NCBI RefSeq assembly: GCF_001662875.1
Contig: NZ_JPVZ01000013.1
Span: forward strand, 29,846 to 93,845
DNA length: 64,000 nt
Source: Thalassospira tepidiphila MCCC 1A03514
Lineage (GTDB): Bacteria > Pseudomonadota > Alphaproteobacteria > Rhodospirillales > Thalassospiraceae
Direction of reading: 5' to 3'
Positions within the stretch are counted from its first letter, which is position 1. Each line of letters begins with the position of its first letter. The notes under the pieces were generated by a model. The model made no database searches. It was not told where the DNA came from and saw nothing but the letters and a program-made list of their open reading frames with translations. The translations under genes were made by a program, and so were the position numbers. Positions 1-8,257 of this stretch are shown here, in pieces.

Positions 1-421
1 CCAGAAGAACGGCACCAAACAACCCCAGAACAGCACCCCCGATATGCTGCCATTTCAAGCGTTCACCGGGCAAAAGTGTAGAAAACAAAACAATCAGCAG
101 CGGCCAGAGATAGGCAATCAGACTGGCCTCAACCGCCGGGGCGTTTGCCAGCGCGACAAAATAGAAAAAGTGATAGCCAAAAAGCCCCGCCACACCAAGC
201 GCCCAGGCACCAAGTGGTTGACGCAAGGCGCGAACCACATCACCCCCACGGAACGTGATCCAGAGCGCACTGAAAATGCTGGCAATACCAAAGCACAAAC
301 TGACCAATTGAAACGGCGGGATGTCGGCCACTTCGGTCGTGAACAGGGCAAGCATGGCCCAAAGAATTACGGCAACCGAACCGATCAAGGTTGCCTTACG
401 TTTTTCATCCATCGCGCCCAT
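1..421 (-). CDS. DMT-superfamily (EamA/YddG-like) exporter, 3' part missing
   Basis: Reading the minus strand from 421 gives MGAMDEKRKATLIGSVAVIL and continues open to the window edge, so only the N-terminal ~140 residues are visible. The KATLIG start followed by alternating hydrophobic segments is like YddG-type aromatic amino acid exporters of the drug/metabolite transporter family, which are ten-helix inner-membrane proteins. At least four membrane segments can be seen (about residues 10-30, 36-54, 70-90 and 95-115). A second in-frame ATG lies at 412. The gene follows an AraC-type regulator on the same strand after 105 bp, which may control it. Substrate cannot be told from the sequence. 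The missing C-terminus reflects the window edge, not damage. Confidence 0.8.
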   Translation of the reverse strand, partial: MGAMDEKRKATLIGSVAVILWAMLALFTTEVADIPPFQLVSLCFGIASIFSALWITFRGGDVVRALRQPLGAWALGVAGLFGYHFFYFVALANAPAVEASLIAYLWPLLIVLFSTLLPGERLKWQHIGGAVLGLFGAVLL

Positions 422-526
422 CCCGGTTTGCTGATTTTACAAACCGGAACATGCACCTGTTTGACACCAAGGTCTTTGCCCAAACTCCGGAAGTTCGCGA
501 CAAGTACTTGGTGGGAAGTATGGGCC

Positions 527-1303
527 CTAAAAGGCCGTCGGATCGCGGCGGATCGATCTGGGCGCGCAGCCAAACCGGCGGGAAAACGCACGCGAAAAGG
601 CGCTTTGATCGGCAAATCCGACCGCATTTGCCAGATCGGACATCGAAAGGCGAATTTCGGGATCACGCAAAAGCGCCATGGCCATTTGCAGGCGTTGCTC
701 GGTCAGCCAGCGCATCGGGCTTGTCCCGATATATTTCTGAAAGGCACTAAACAGGCTGCTCTCCGATTGGGCGGCAATGGTCGCCATGTCGCTAATCGTG
801 ATGTCTTCGCCCAACCGGGCCTCCGCCCATGCCATGGTGCGGAGGAGCCTTGATGGCAGTGCCGCCATGCCAAAGGTATTCCCGCCACAGCTCTGACGGC
901 TACGCAATAAAAGCGCTTTCAGGCAATCGAGCATATCAGTTTGGGATTCTTGATCGTGTAGCGGTGCGATTGCCTGCAACAGCGCGACCAGCCCCCTCTG
1001 ATGCCCCAGCCCCACTTCAAGATACGTCGCAGCACTTCCATGGCGATGCCAAAGCGCCTCAAGACCGGTGCGATGGGCCAGATCGGCATCGACATCAAGC
1101 ACAAGGAACCGGTTAAGTCCCTCGGCACGGTAGGCATGAGTTTTGCCCGCCTCGACAAAGGCCAGTTGGCGACCGCACACTTCACCCCCACGCCCTTCAA
1201 CCTCCATCTCAAGCTTGCCGAGCTCGGAAATGATGATCTGGTGGAAATCGCCGTGGCTATGGCTTTGTGCTTCGGGGCGGTATTGCCGCATGCTGTACTG
1301 CAT
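527..1303 (-). CDS. AraC-family transcriptional regulator (258 aa)
   Basis: Cytoplasmic DNA-binding regulator. The N-terminal ~120 residues are cupin-like (HSHGDFHQIIISELGKLEM, then FVEAGKTHAYRAEG), typical of AraC ligand-sensing domains. The C-terminal ~100 residues carry two helix-turn-helix units, the second with the conserved stretch LANAVGFADQSAFSRAFSRR followed by FGCAPRSIRR. The reading frame extends upstream to 1432, but ATG at 1303 (MQYSMRQYRP) is chosen because GAGGAT lies just before it and homology-like sequence begins there. It sits upstream of, and on the same strand as, the truncated DMT exporter, an arrangement common for AraC regulators that control export. Ligand unknown. 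Confidence 0.85.
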   Translation of the reverse strand: MQYSMRQYRPEAQSHSHGDFHQIIISELGKLEMEVEGRGGEVCGRQLAFVEAGKTHAYRAEGLNRFLVLDVDADLAHRTGLEALWHRHGSAATYLEVGLGHQRGLVALLQAIAPLHDQESQTDMLDCLKALLLRSRQSCGGNTFGMAALPSRLLRTMAWAEARLGEDITISDMATIAAQSESSLFSAFQKYIGTSPMRWLTEQRLQMAMALLRDPEIRLSMSDLANAVGFADQSAFSRAFSRRFGCAPRSIRRDPTAF

Positions 1304-1553
1304 CGGATCCTCGGTCTCGCAGATTGACGGGCAAACAATATCAGCGCTTTTCGCAATGATAAATCCCTTCGCGCAGCGTCTTGATTGATCGCCTGCGGCA
1401 AACATCGCCGTACAGGATAAAGTGCCGTACAAATGTATTGATCGACGCAGGATTTATTGTCACTGCGCACCATATGTTACAGTATGTTAATCAGAAGAAT
1501 TGCCGATCAGGAAAAGCCAACGGCGCTACTAAGGACCAGACGGGGAGATTGAG

Positions 1554-2624
1554 GTGACCTATTGTGAAAAATGTGATGCGGTTCCTGAAATCGCACCTGC
1601 AAACGGGACACTCTTTCTCTGGCCGCCAGTTGCCCATACCACGGGCAAAATCCTGGCCGGTGCGAAATCAATCGGCATAGAGGTCGAAAAAACACCGTCT
1701 GTCGCAACCCTATCCATCCATTACACCCGTCCGGGTCTGCGAGCGCTGATTGATGCCATATCAGGCAATCTCCTTCCCGAAGAACTGTCTGACACCAAGG
1801 CATTGATCATGCCCGGCGTTCAGCGCCCCGAAATCGATGACATCGCCCAGATTACAAGCCTTGGCGCGATCCGGGCGGCAATCGGCGCAGAATGGCTGGG
1901 CGATCTGTTGCGCGACAACCGGTTGAATTCGGTATTTCAGCCGATTTTTGACATCAATGACCTTGGCAAACCCTATGCCCATGAATGCCTTGTGCGCGGC
2001 GAAAGTGCGACCGGCGATGTAATCAATCCGGGCCAGCTTTTTGATGCGGCCCAGTCCGCGACCCTGCTGTTTCAGCTTGATCGCGCAGCACGTGCGGCCA
2101 ATGTCCGCAATGCCCACAAGGCTGGCGTGAAAGGCAACCTGTTTATCAATTTCACGCCGAGCTCGATCTATGATCCGGATTCTTGCCTGCGTTCGACCAT
2201 CGAAGTCGTCGAGGAGTGCAATCTTGATCGCAGCAATGTTGTGTTCGAGGTGATTGAAACCGAAAAGGTCCGCAGCACGGCACATCTGAGCGCCATCCTT
2301 CAGTCCTATCGTGATTCGGGTTTCCGGGTTGCGCTTGATGATGTTGGATCAGGCTATTCGACGCTGAACATGTTGCCGGAACTGCGTCCCGACATCATCA
2401 AGATCGACCGCGAACTGGTGGATCACGTCGATCATGACAAATTCAAACAGGCGATTGTCAGCAAGCTGATCGCGCTGGCCAAGCAGCTTGATATCGAAGT
2501 CATCGCCGAAGGCATCGAGCGTGAGGAAGAACTCGATTTCCTGCGTGATCACGATGTTGACTATGTGCAGGGCTTCCTTCTTGGCCGCCCTGCCCCAACA
2601 CCGTTTGCTGCCAAGGCAGGCTAA
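1554..2624 (+). CDS. EAL-domain protein, probable cyclic-di-GMP phosphodiesterase (356 aa)
   Basis: The C-terminal two thirds (about residues 115-350) form an EAL domain, the class that hydrolyses c-di-GMP to pGpG. The signature is ECLVRG rather than EALLR, with the metal-binding Glu144 kept. The remaining catalytic landmarks are present: NFTPSSIY, FEVIETE, LDDVGSGYSTL, IIKIDRE, IAEGIE and the final YVQGFLLGRP, so activity is likely. The N-terminal ~110 residues start with a CEKC pair and match no domain I recognise. There is no membrane segment, so the protein should be cytoplasmic. The start is GTG at 1554, with GGGGAG about 6 bases upstream. It stands alone, divergent from the AraC gene. 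Confidence 0.88.
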   Translation: MTYCEKCDAVPEIAPANGTLFLWPPVAHTTGKILAGAKSIGIEVEKTPSVATLSIHYTRPGLRALIDAISGNLLPEELSDTKALIMPGVQRPEIDDIAQITSLGAIRAAIGAEWLGDLLRDNRLNSVFQPIFDINDLGKPYAHECLVRGESATGDVINPGQLFDAAQSATLLFQLDRAARAANVRNAHKAGVKGNLFINFTPSSIYDPDSCLRSTIEVVEECNLDRSNVVFEVIETEKVRSTAHLSAILQSYRDSGFRVALDDVGSGYSTLNMLPELRPDIIKIDRELVDHVDHDKFKQAIVSKLIALAKQLDIEVIAEGIEREEELDFLRDHDVDYVQGFLLGRPAPTPFAAKAG

Positions 2625-2639
2625 CCACGCCCGAAACGC

Positions 2640-3266
2640 CTAAACCCGGGCCATATCAGCCAGTTCACGGCCGACCATCCGCTTGTAACTTGCCACGATC
2701 TCTTTGCCCTCACCGCGGGGAACGGCAATGGCAAGGCGCATGGTGGCTTCGCCGGAATACATGATCAGCAAACACCGTGCGGCGATTGTTTTGAAATCAC
2801 CATCATTGTCGCGCACCCGCAGGATTGCCTTGGCCAGAAGGTCTGCATTTGTCCGGCTCACTTCCATTTCCATGTCGCGCAGCGTCTTGTCGGCTTGCGT
2901 TCCGGTCCAGATATCGCAAATCACCGGTTCGGCCAAGAACAGCTCGTAATAGGTGTCAATCAACCGATCAAAGGCGGCGAGTAAGGCATCTGGCGAGTTT
3001 ATCTCTGCCAGTGCCTCTTCGATGCAATGCAGGGATTCGGCATTATAGCGATCAGCAAGCGCATGAACGATCGATGCCTTATCGGGGAAATACTGATAGA
3101 GCGAGCCGATGGAAATTCCCGCCTTTTCCGCGACCTCCCCCATCTTGATGGCATCACTGCCTTGGGCTGAAATCAGCTCGCAGGCGACTTTCAGGATGGT
3201 GTCGACCCGTTCACGGCTTCTTTTTTGGGTCGGTGCGCGGCGCATTTTTTTCACGTTATCAGACAA
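2640..3266 (-). CDS. TetR-family transcriptional repressor (208 aa)
   Basis: The N-terminal helix-turn-helix domain (about residues 8-70) contains RERVDTILKVACELIS, then MGEVAEKAGISIGSLYQYFPDKASIVHALADRY, the standard TetR DNA-binding core. The remaining helical domain would bind an unknown ligand. I favour the TTG start at 3266 (SDNVKKMRRAPTQKRS follows) because AAGGA lies about 9 bases upstream; ATG at 3245 lacks a ribosome site, and longer frames to 3413 run into the operator. It is divergent from the NAD(P)-binding protein gene at 3429, and two overlapping palindromes lie in the gap. This suggests it represses both itself and that gene, and perhaps the Old Yellow Enzyme operon at 9291-10750, which carries the same palindrome core. 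Confidence 0.82.
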   Translation of the reverse strand: MSDNVKKMRRAPTQKRSRERVDTILKVACELISAQGSDAIKMGEVAEKAGISIGSLYQYFPDKASIVHALADRYNAESLHCIEEALAEINSPDALLAAFDRLIDTYYELFLAEPVICDIWTGTQADKTLRDMEMEVSRTNADLLAKAILRVRDNDGDFKTIAARCLLIMYSGEATMRLAIAVPRGEGKEIVASYKRMVGRELADMARV

Positions 3267-3342
3267 CGCGTTAGATCCTTTATCCTCGAAATATCCCGGC
3301 ATCGAGACCCGGGTTTCACAGGCTTGTGATGGGCCAAAGCTC

Positions 3343-3371
3343 TTGACGATCAAAATATGAGGATTTATCAC
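3343..3371 (+). promoter_or_regulatory. Candidate promoter of the NAD(P)-binding protein gene
   Basis: TTGACG (3343-3348) and TATCAC (3366-3371) are separated by 17 bases, a reasonable sigma70-type pair. The -10 element overlaps the first operator palindrome, so a bound repressor would block initiation. Prediction only. Confidence 0.5.
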
Positions 3372-3400
3372 ATTTGGCAAATGTGAGGATTCCTCACATT
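3368..3400. promoter_or_regulatory. Two overlapping TetR-type operator palindromes
   Basis: 3368-3386 is a perfect 19-bp palindrome (arms TCACATTTG and CAAATGTGA around one G). 3380-3400 is a perfect 21-bp palindrome (arms AATGTGAGGA and TCCTCACATT around one T). They share 7 bases, and a weaker related half-site TGAGGAT lies at 3357-3363. The block is between the divergent TetR and NAD(P)-binding protein genes, on the -10 and predicted start region of the latter. Binding by the adjacent TetR protein is inferred. Confidence 0.65.
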
Positions 3401-3428
3401 TCGAAAAACCCATTCAGGAGCCAATTTG

Positions 3429-4268
3429 ATGCCAACCAATCCCCGCTTTCTTGTTCTGGGCGCGACGGCGAAAACCGGCCGCCGCGTTACCGAAAAGCTC
3501 ATTGCCCTTGGTCATGATGTGCGCGCTGTTTCACGCAGCACGACACCCGCCTTTGACTGGACCGATCCAACGACATGGGATGATGCCCTGCGTGATCGCG
3601 ATGCGGTCTATGTGACGTTCCAGCCCGATCTTGCCGTTCCAGGATCAGATGAGATTATCGCAAGCTTTGCCAAGCGCGCGCTGATGCATGGCGCAAAACG
3701 CATTGTGATGTTATCTGGCCGCGGTGAAGAAGCCGCCCACCGTGCCGAAGACGCCATGCGCCATTCCGGGGCGGATGCGACGGTGCTGCGTGCCAACTGG
3801 TTCTTCCAGAATTTCAACGAAGACCTGTTCCTGCCTTATATCCAGCAAGGTACCCTCGCCCTGCCTGCGGGTGACACGCCCGAACCGTTTGTTGATGCCA
3901 ATGACATTGCCGAATGCGCGGTTGCCTGCCTGCTTGATAAAGGCCATATCGGCAAGACCTATGAGCTTTCCGGGCCGAGTGCTGTCACCTTTGCCGATGT
4001 GACTAAAATGATTTCCAGTGTTGCCAACCACCCGGTCAGTTTCGTGGCCATCACCGTTGATGAATTGGATGCCGGACTTGAAGCAGACGGTATGCCCGAC
4101 GAAGTCCGTGGCCTGATCCGCTATCTGTTTTCCGAAGTTCTTGATGGCCGCAACAGCCAACCGACCAGCGATGTATATGAAATTCTCGGCCGTCAGCCCA
4201 ACAGCCTGCGCAACTTCGTCGAAGAAACCGCGAAAACCGGTATCTGGGATGTTGCCAAACGCGCCTGA
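3429..4268 (+). CDS. NmrA/SDR-like NAD(P)-binding oxidoreductase (279 aa)
   Basis: The protein opens with FLVLGATAKTGRRVTEKLIA, the GxxGxxG-type Rossmann turn of atypical short-chain dehydrogenases of the NmrA/NAD(P)H-binding family, followed by a beta-alpha fold with IVMLSGRGEE and VLRANWFFQNF. Such proteins act as NAD(P)H-quinone-type reductases or redox sensors; the substrate here cannot be read. ATG at 3429 is preferred to the TTG one codon earlier because AGGAG (3416-3420) is then 8 bases away. It is divergent from the TetR gene, with the operator palindromes on its promoter, and ends in a good terminator. Likely induced by the TetR ligand. Confidence 0.8.
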   Translation: MPTNPRFLVLGATAKTGRRVTEKLIALGHDVRAVSRSTTPAFDWTDPTTWDDALRDRDAVYVTFQPDLAVPGSDEIIASFAKRALMHGAKRIVMLSGRGEEAAHRAEDAMRHSGADATVLRANWFFQNFNEDLFLPYIQQGTLALPAGDTPEPFVDANDIAECAVACLLDKGHIGKTYELSGPSAVTFADVTKMISSVANHPVSFVAITVDELDAGLEADGMPDEVRGLIRYLFSEVLDGRNSQPTSDVYEILGRQPNSLRNFVEETAKTGIWDVAKRA

Positions 4269-4276
4269 TACAACGC

Positions 4277-4315
4277 AAACGGCGCGCAGCAATCATGTAG
4301 CGCGCCGTTTGGTTT
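4277..4315 (+). terminator. Rho-independent terminator after the NAD(P)-binding protein gene
   Basis: Perfect 11-bp stem, AAACGGCGCGC (4277-4287) with GCGCGCCGTTT (4300-4310), loop of 12, followed by GGTTT. Confidence 0.75.
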
Positions 4316-4362
4316 ATTTAATGCCTGCTTGCCGGACGGCTACATCTGCCGCCAAGCAAAGA

Positions 4363-5079
4363 TCAGGAAAACAGTGTTTTGTTTTCTTCAATGATCTGGG
4401 GCAGACGTTCCATGGTGCCTGAAAGGTGCTTGCGCATCTCCAGGCTCGCCAACGCGCCATCACCGGACTGGACGGCGTCAATAATCGCCTTGTGACCTTC
4501 AAGCACCGAGACCATTTTGCCCGCACGTGGCAGATCAAGGGTTCGCACACGCGCCAAATGACCACTGCGTGCGGTGATCTGCAAATGCAGGTTTGACTGG
4601 TTTACCCCGTTAAACAAAGCCGCGTGGAAGGTTTCATCAAGCTGTTTGAACAGGTCGATCTGTTCGATATCGCCAACCAGTGCTTCCTGCATTTTGACAA
4701 TGCCCTTGGCCTTGACGACAGCTGGGGAGTCCTTCGCCTCGGCCAATTGGCGGACGACCTCGCACTCCGCAGCAACCCTGAGGAAATGTTCCTCGCGGAT
4801 GCGGGCAACATCGATCTTGGTCACCACAGTACGCGACTGCGGATAGGACACCACCAGCCCATCTTGTTCAAGGCGCAAAATGGCTTCTCGTACGGGGGAT
4901 TGGCTGACATTAAAGCTTTCAGCCAGTTCCGCCCGGACAAGGGTAGTTTCCGGTAGCAGGGACAGAGAAACAATCTGGTTACGGACTTCTTCATAGACCA
5001 GCGCAGATGCCGGAACATGCATGCTGGTCTTCACCGATCCGTCATGCATCGAAATCAGTCCGCCCGTCGATGTGTTCAT
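4363..5079 (-). CDS. GntR-family (FadR-like) transcriptional regulator (238 aa)
   Basis: The N-terminal winged helix (about residues 28-92) includes VYEEVRNQIVSLSLLPETTL, then LAESFNVSQSPVREAILRLEQDGLV, the GntR signature. The C-terminal all-helical part (LDETFHAALFNG, then VLEGHKAIIDAVQSGD) is the FCD ligand-binding domain of the FadR subfamily, usually sensing carboxylic acids with a metal. ATG at 5079 is chosen because GGGAG lies about 10 bases upstream; an in-frame ATG at 5100 has no clear site. It begins 55 bp after dctM on the same strand, so it is the last gene of the TRAP operon and probably its own regulator, responding to the transported acid or a metabolite. Confidence 0.87.
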   Translation of the reverse strand: MNTSTGGLISMHDGSVKTSMHVPASALVYEEVRNQIVSLSLLPETTLVRAELAESFNVSQSPVREAILRLEQDGLVVSYPQSRTVVTKIDVARIREEHFLRVAAECEVVRQLAEAKDSPAVVKAKGIVKMQEALVGDIEQIDLFKQLDETFHAALFNGVNQSNLHLQITARSGHLARVRTLDLPRAGKMVSVLEGHKAIIDAVQSGDGALASLEMRKHLSGTMERLPQIIEENKTLFS

Positions 5080-5134
5080 GTTTTTGTGTCTCCCTGGCAT
5101 TTGCCTACATGCCCCTGTTGGACTGAAATTGTCA

Positions 5135-6415
5135 TTACATCAATGTATTGGGCAACAGCAATGTCAAAGCGGGTATTGCTGCCAGCAGAACGAAGAACAG
5201 CGCCATGGCAACAAAGAACGGAATGGATGCACGTGTGTATTCCCCGGTCTTAACCCCCAAAATGCCGCAGACCGTAAACATGATCACGCCGACTGGCGGC
5301 GTCAAACCGCCAAAGTTGATCAGGGTGACAATCAGAATACCCATATGCACCGGATCATAACCGGCACTGACCAGAACCGGCATGACGATCGGGGTGACCA
5401 GAAGGATGTTGGCCGCACCTTCAAGGAACATGCCACTGACCACCAGCACCCCGACAACAAGGATCAGGATCGCGGTTCTGTTTTCGGTCAATGTGGTGAC
5501 AAATTCGGTGATCTGTTGCGGCGCGCGTTCAATCGTCATGGCATAGCCAAGCACTGCTGCCATGATGATCAGCAACATCACCATGCCAAGATCAGAGATC
5601 GAGCCAAAGATGGCTTCCTTGAGCCGGGCAAAGTTCAGCTCGCGATAGACAAACAACCCGACGGCCAGCGCATAGAACACCAGAAACGCCCCGGCCTCTG
5701 TCGCGGTAAAGATACCAAAGCGGAACCCGACGATCAGGATAACCGGAAAGGCCAGTGCCCAGATGCTTTCAAAGAAGCTGGCCGTCAGTTCCTTGGCCTT
5801 GGGAAGTTCCGGCAGATCCGGCGTATAGCCGTTTTTGCGCGCAACAAGCCAGGATGTGATCATCAAAACGATGGTCAGGAAAATGCCCGGCAACACACCG
5901 GCCAGGAACAGCCGCCCGATGGAAACTTCGTTGACAAAGCCAAACAGGATCAAGCCGATGCTGGGCGGGATGGTTGCGGTAATGATAGAACCAAAGGCCA
6001 GAACCGCCGCCGTGTTCGCCTTGGAATAGCCTTTCTTGATCATGCTGGGCCCAAGGAGGCGGGCCTCCATCGAGGCATCGGCAACGGCTGATCCCGAAAT
6101 ACCACCCATCATGAAACTCAGCACAATTGAAACCTGTGCCAGACCACCTGCCATCCAGCCGGTCAGAAGACTTGCAAACTTAACAAGGCGATGGGTGATC
6201 CCCGTCACGTTCATCAAATTGCCTGCCAGAATAAAGAACGGCACGGCCAGAAGCGGGAAGCTTTGTGTTGCAGTGACCATTTTCTGGATCACAACCGTCG
6301 GCGGCATCGCACCCGTCATGACAAAGACCGGAATGGAGGCAAGGCCAAGTGCAAAGGCAACCGGCATCCCGCAGACGAGGAAGACTGTGAATAAACCTGC
6401 AATCAACAACAGCAT
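5135..6415 (-). CDS. dctM: TRAP transporter large permease subunit DctM (426 aa)
   Basis: Large, very hydrophobic inner-membrane protein of the usual DctM length, with about 12 membrane segments. Family-typical stretches are FPLLAVPFFILAGNLMN near residue 55, GGISGSAVADASMEARLLGPSMIKKGY, ATIPPSIGLILFGFV and the later NFGGLTPPVGVIMFTVCGI. It forms the ion-coupled translocation channel of a tripartite ATP-independent periplasmic transporter together with DctQ. Its ATG overlaps the dctQ stop by one base (TGATG), so the two are translationally coupled. Substrate is not identifiable; C4-dicarboxylates or other organic acids are usual. Confidence 0.93.
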   Translation of the reverse strand: MLLLIAGLFTVFLVCGMPVAFALGLASIPVFVMTGAMPPTVVIQKMVTATQSFPLLAVPFFILAGNLMNVTGITHRLVKFASLLTGWMAGGLAQVSIVLSFMMGGISGSAVADASMEARLLGPSMIKKGYSKANTAAVLAFGSIITATIPPSIGLILFGFVNEVSIGRLFLAGVLPGIFLTIVLMITSWLVARKNGYTPDLPELPKAKELTASFFESIWALAFPVILIVGFRFGIFTATEAGAFLVFYALAVGLFVYRELNFARLKEAIFGSISDLGMVMLLIIMAAVLGYAMTIERAPQQITEFVTTLTENRTAILILVVGVLVVSGMFLEGAANILLVTPIVMPVLVSAGYDPVHMGILIVTLINFGGLTPPVGVIMFTVCGILGVKTGEYTRASIPFFVAMALFFVLLAAIPALTLLLPNTLM

Positions 6416-6882
6416 CAGTTGATCTCCCTGTTGCGAATGCGTCGAATAAGTTGGGCAACCATGGTTCGGATCATCAACAGAATGCCGACAACCATCGAAG
6501 CATGAATATAAGAAGCATTAATCTGCGCGGCCCCGACCAGGCGCGGGTGCATCAAAATCATGTTTGTCCACGCATAGTTCAAAAGGAACGCAAGAAATCC
6601 GATAATCACCAGAATATTGATGATTTCCACCCATGCGCTTGCCCGTTTGGACAGGATTTCACGCAATATCTGAAGACCGAAATGCCGGTCTTCCTGCATG
6701 GCAATGTCGGCAGCCAACATGCAAAGCCAGGCAAAGATCAGTTGCGCCATCTCGACTGACCAGATGATCGGCGATCCCATGGCGCGCGCCACAGAGGCCA
6801 CCGCCACAAGAATGACCACAGCGACAAGCAATATGCCGCCACAGGCAAACTCAATCCGCTTGAGCATCAATTCAATTTCCAT
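6415..6882 (-). CDS. dctQ: TRAP transporter small permease subunit DctQ (about 155 aa)
   Basis: Small membrane protein with four predicted helices. LIFAWLCMLAADIAMQEDRHF is the characteristic DctQ stretch, containing the acidic and His residues that follow the second helix. It pairs with DctM in the membrane. The start is uncertain: the frame is open to a GTG at 6924, ATG at 6882 (MEIELMLKRIEF) is chosen on family length, and ATG at 6867 has a slightly better GGAAA upstream. The last base of its stop is the first base of the dctM start codon. It lies 72 bp downstream of dctP in the same operon. Confidence 0.88.
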   Translation of the reverse strand: MEIELMLKRIEFACGGILLVAVVILVAVASVARAMGSPIIWSVEMAQLIFAWLCMLAADIAMQEDRHFGLQILREILSKRASAWVEIINILVIIGFLAFLLNYAWTNMILMHPRLVGAAQINASYIHASMVVGILLMIRTMVAQLIRRIRNREIN

Positions 6883-6954
6883 TGTGAAGTTTGAAGTGCG
6901 TTGCCCGGTGTAAAAGCAACGCACTTTCGCTAGGCTACCAGAAGACTTGTGGTC

Positions 6955-7935
6955 TTAGCGACCAAGAACCTTGTTAACAACAGCGGCTTCTGCTTCAAGC
7001 TCGAGCATCTGGTAAACCGGTTTGACGGCTTCCTTGAACGGTGCCAGATCAACTTCGCTGACCTCAACGCCACTTGCAGCAACGTCTTCAAGCGCCTTTT
7101 CGCCGAGTTCAATGGTCAGGGCCGAGGCATAGCGACCATTTTCCACGGCCAGGTCACGAACGATTTTCTGGTTTTCCGGTGAAATTTCGTCCCAGGCTTC
7201 GGCACCGACAACCAGGGCGGTGACAAGCTGGATATGGCCGGTTTTGGTGACGTTCTTGATCACTTCATAAAGCTTGGCGTTCCAGATCGCGGTCGGCTGT
7301 GCTTCGGCGGCGTCAATCGTGCCAAGCTGAAGGGCACTGTAGACTTCGCCCCAGGCAATCGGGGTCGGTTCTGCACCCATCGCACGGATGGTTTCAATCC
7401 AGACCGGTGCACCGATGGTACGCATACGAACACCCGAAAGGTCGGCCGGGCTTGAAATCGGCTTTTGCGTCAGGGCATGGCGCGCGCCCTGATACCAGTT
7501 CGAGGCAATCATCACGAGGCCGGATTTTTCGCGCAGTTCTTCACCCCAGGAAATGTATTCATCCGAAAGGGCGAATTTGTCGGCCTGTTCATAGGTATCA
7601 AACAGGAACGGTGCCGACATGATCGCAAGCGACGGCACGAAGCTCGACAAGCGGGCGACATCGGTCACGGTGCCGACAGCAGCGCCCGCACGGGCCTGAT
7701 CGATCATTTCAGTGGTGTCACCAAGCTGCGAGTTGTGGAAAATCTCGATCTCCACATCGCCGTTGGTTGCCTTTTCCACATCCGTTTTAAACTTTTCAAG
7801 TCCCTGTCCCATCGGATCATTCGGGGCCAGAACGGTCCCGATCCGAAGGGTTGTTGCCGCGTTTGCCGGCATGACGGCGGCCAGTGCGCCTGCGACGACT
7901 GCACACAGTCCGAGTGATTTCATAGTGAGTTTCAT
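6955..7935 (-). CDS. dctP: TRAP transporter solute-binding protein DctP (326 aa)
   Basis: Periplasmic binding protein that captures substrate for DctQM. A Sec signal peptide (about residues 1-26, cleavage after PANA-A) precedes TTLRIGTVLAPNDPMGQGLE, a typical DctP N-terminus. LSGVRMRTIGAPVWIETIRAMGA holds the conserved Arg that binds the substrate carboxylate, and GEVYSALQLGTIDAAEAQP is another family hallmark. ATG at 7935 (MKLTMKS) is preferred to ATG at 7944 because GGGAGG is directly adjacent to the latter and 9 bases from the former. First gene of the operon dctP-dctQ-dctM-gntR, behind a strong promoter. Binding of a carboxylated substrate is inferred from the Arg. Confidence 0.93.
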   Translation of the reverse strand: MKLTMKSLGLCAVVAGALAAVMPANAATTLRIGTVLAPNDPMGQGLEKFKTDVEKATNGDVEIEIFHNSQLGDTTEMIDQARAGAAVGTVTDVARLSSFVPSLAIMSAPFLFDTYEQADKFALSDEYISWGEELREKSGLVMIASNWYQGARHALTQKPISSPADLSGVRMRTIGAPVWIETIRAMGAEPTPIAWGEVYSALQLGTIDAAEAQPTAIWNAKLYEVIKNVTKTGHIQLVTALVVGAEAWDEISPENQKIVRDLAVENGRYASALTIELGEKALEDVAASGVEVSEVDLAPFKEAVKPVYQMLELEAEAAVVNKVLGR

Positions 7936-7968
7936 TAGAGACATCCTCCCGATGGATTGGCTTTTACC

Positions 7969-8024
7969 AAAATTGATATTTTAGTTGCTTTGAAATTCTA
8001 GGTATCTCGCCTCTATCTTGTCAA
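7969..8024 (-). promoter_or_regulatory. TRAP operon promoter with adjacent inverted repeat
   Basis: On the minus strand TTGACA (8024-8019) and TAGAAT (8000-7995) are 18 bases apart, one of the best consensus promoters in the window, placing the start near 7988. Immediately downstream, 7969-7982 is an inverted repeat with arms AAAAT and ATTTT. This is a plausible but unproven operator for the GntR regulator encoded at the end of the operon. The rest of the 7936-8257 gap shows only the terminator of the AraC gene at 8258. Confidence 0.6.
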
Positions 8025-8196
8025 CGAATTTCTCAAGCCTGTAACTTTGTTTATTTTCAATAACTTGATTGAAAATCACCCCCTTGCCATCGGGCAACTT
8101 GTCAGTGATCGGACAATGATGGCCGCAGACAAACGCGCCTGAATGCACGCCAATTAGACACCCTGCTCAGCGGGCGCGTTCAGAGGACGCGACAGC

Positions 8197-8232
8197 AAAA
8201 AGCCGCCTGATCAGATGGTTTGATCAGACGGC
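8197..8232 (-). terminator. Terminator of the AraC gene at 8258
   Basis: On the minus strand a 12-bp stem (GCCGTCTGATCA with TGATCAGGCGGC, one U-G pair, loop of 7) is followed by TTTTT. Confidence 0.75.
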
Positions 8233-8257
8233 CAATAGAAAGACGGGGGATGTTATT

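Noticed and set aside
44..853. 269-codon plus-strand frame at the left edge
   Set aside because: Antisense to the DMT exporter and AraC genes; the translated sequence resembles no protein.
5021..6091. 356-codon plus-strand frame
   Set aside because: Lies antisense over dctM and gntR; its product is Gln/Asp/His/Arg-rich without hydrophobic core or family resemblance, as expected for the complement of a membrane protein gene.
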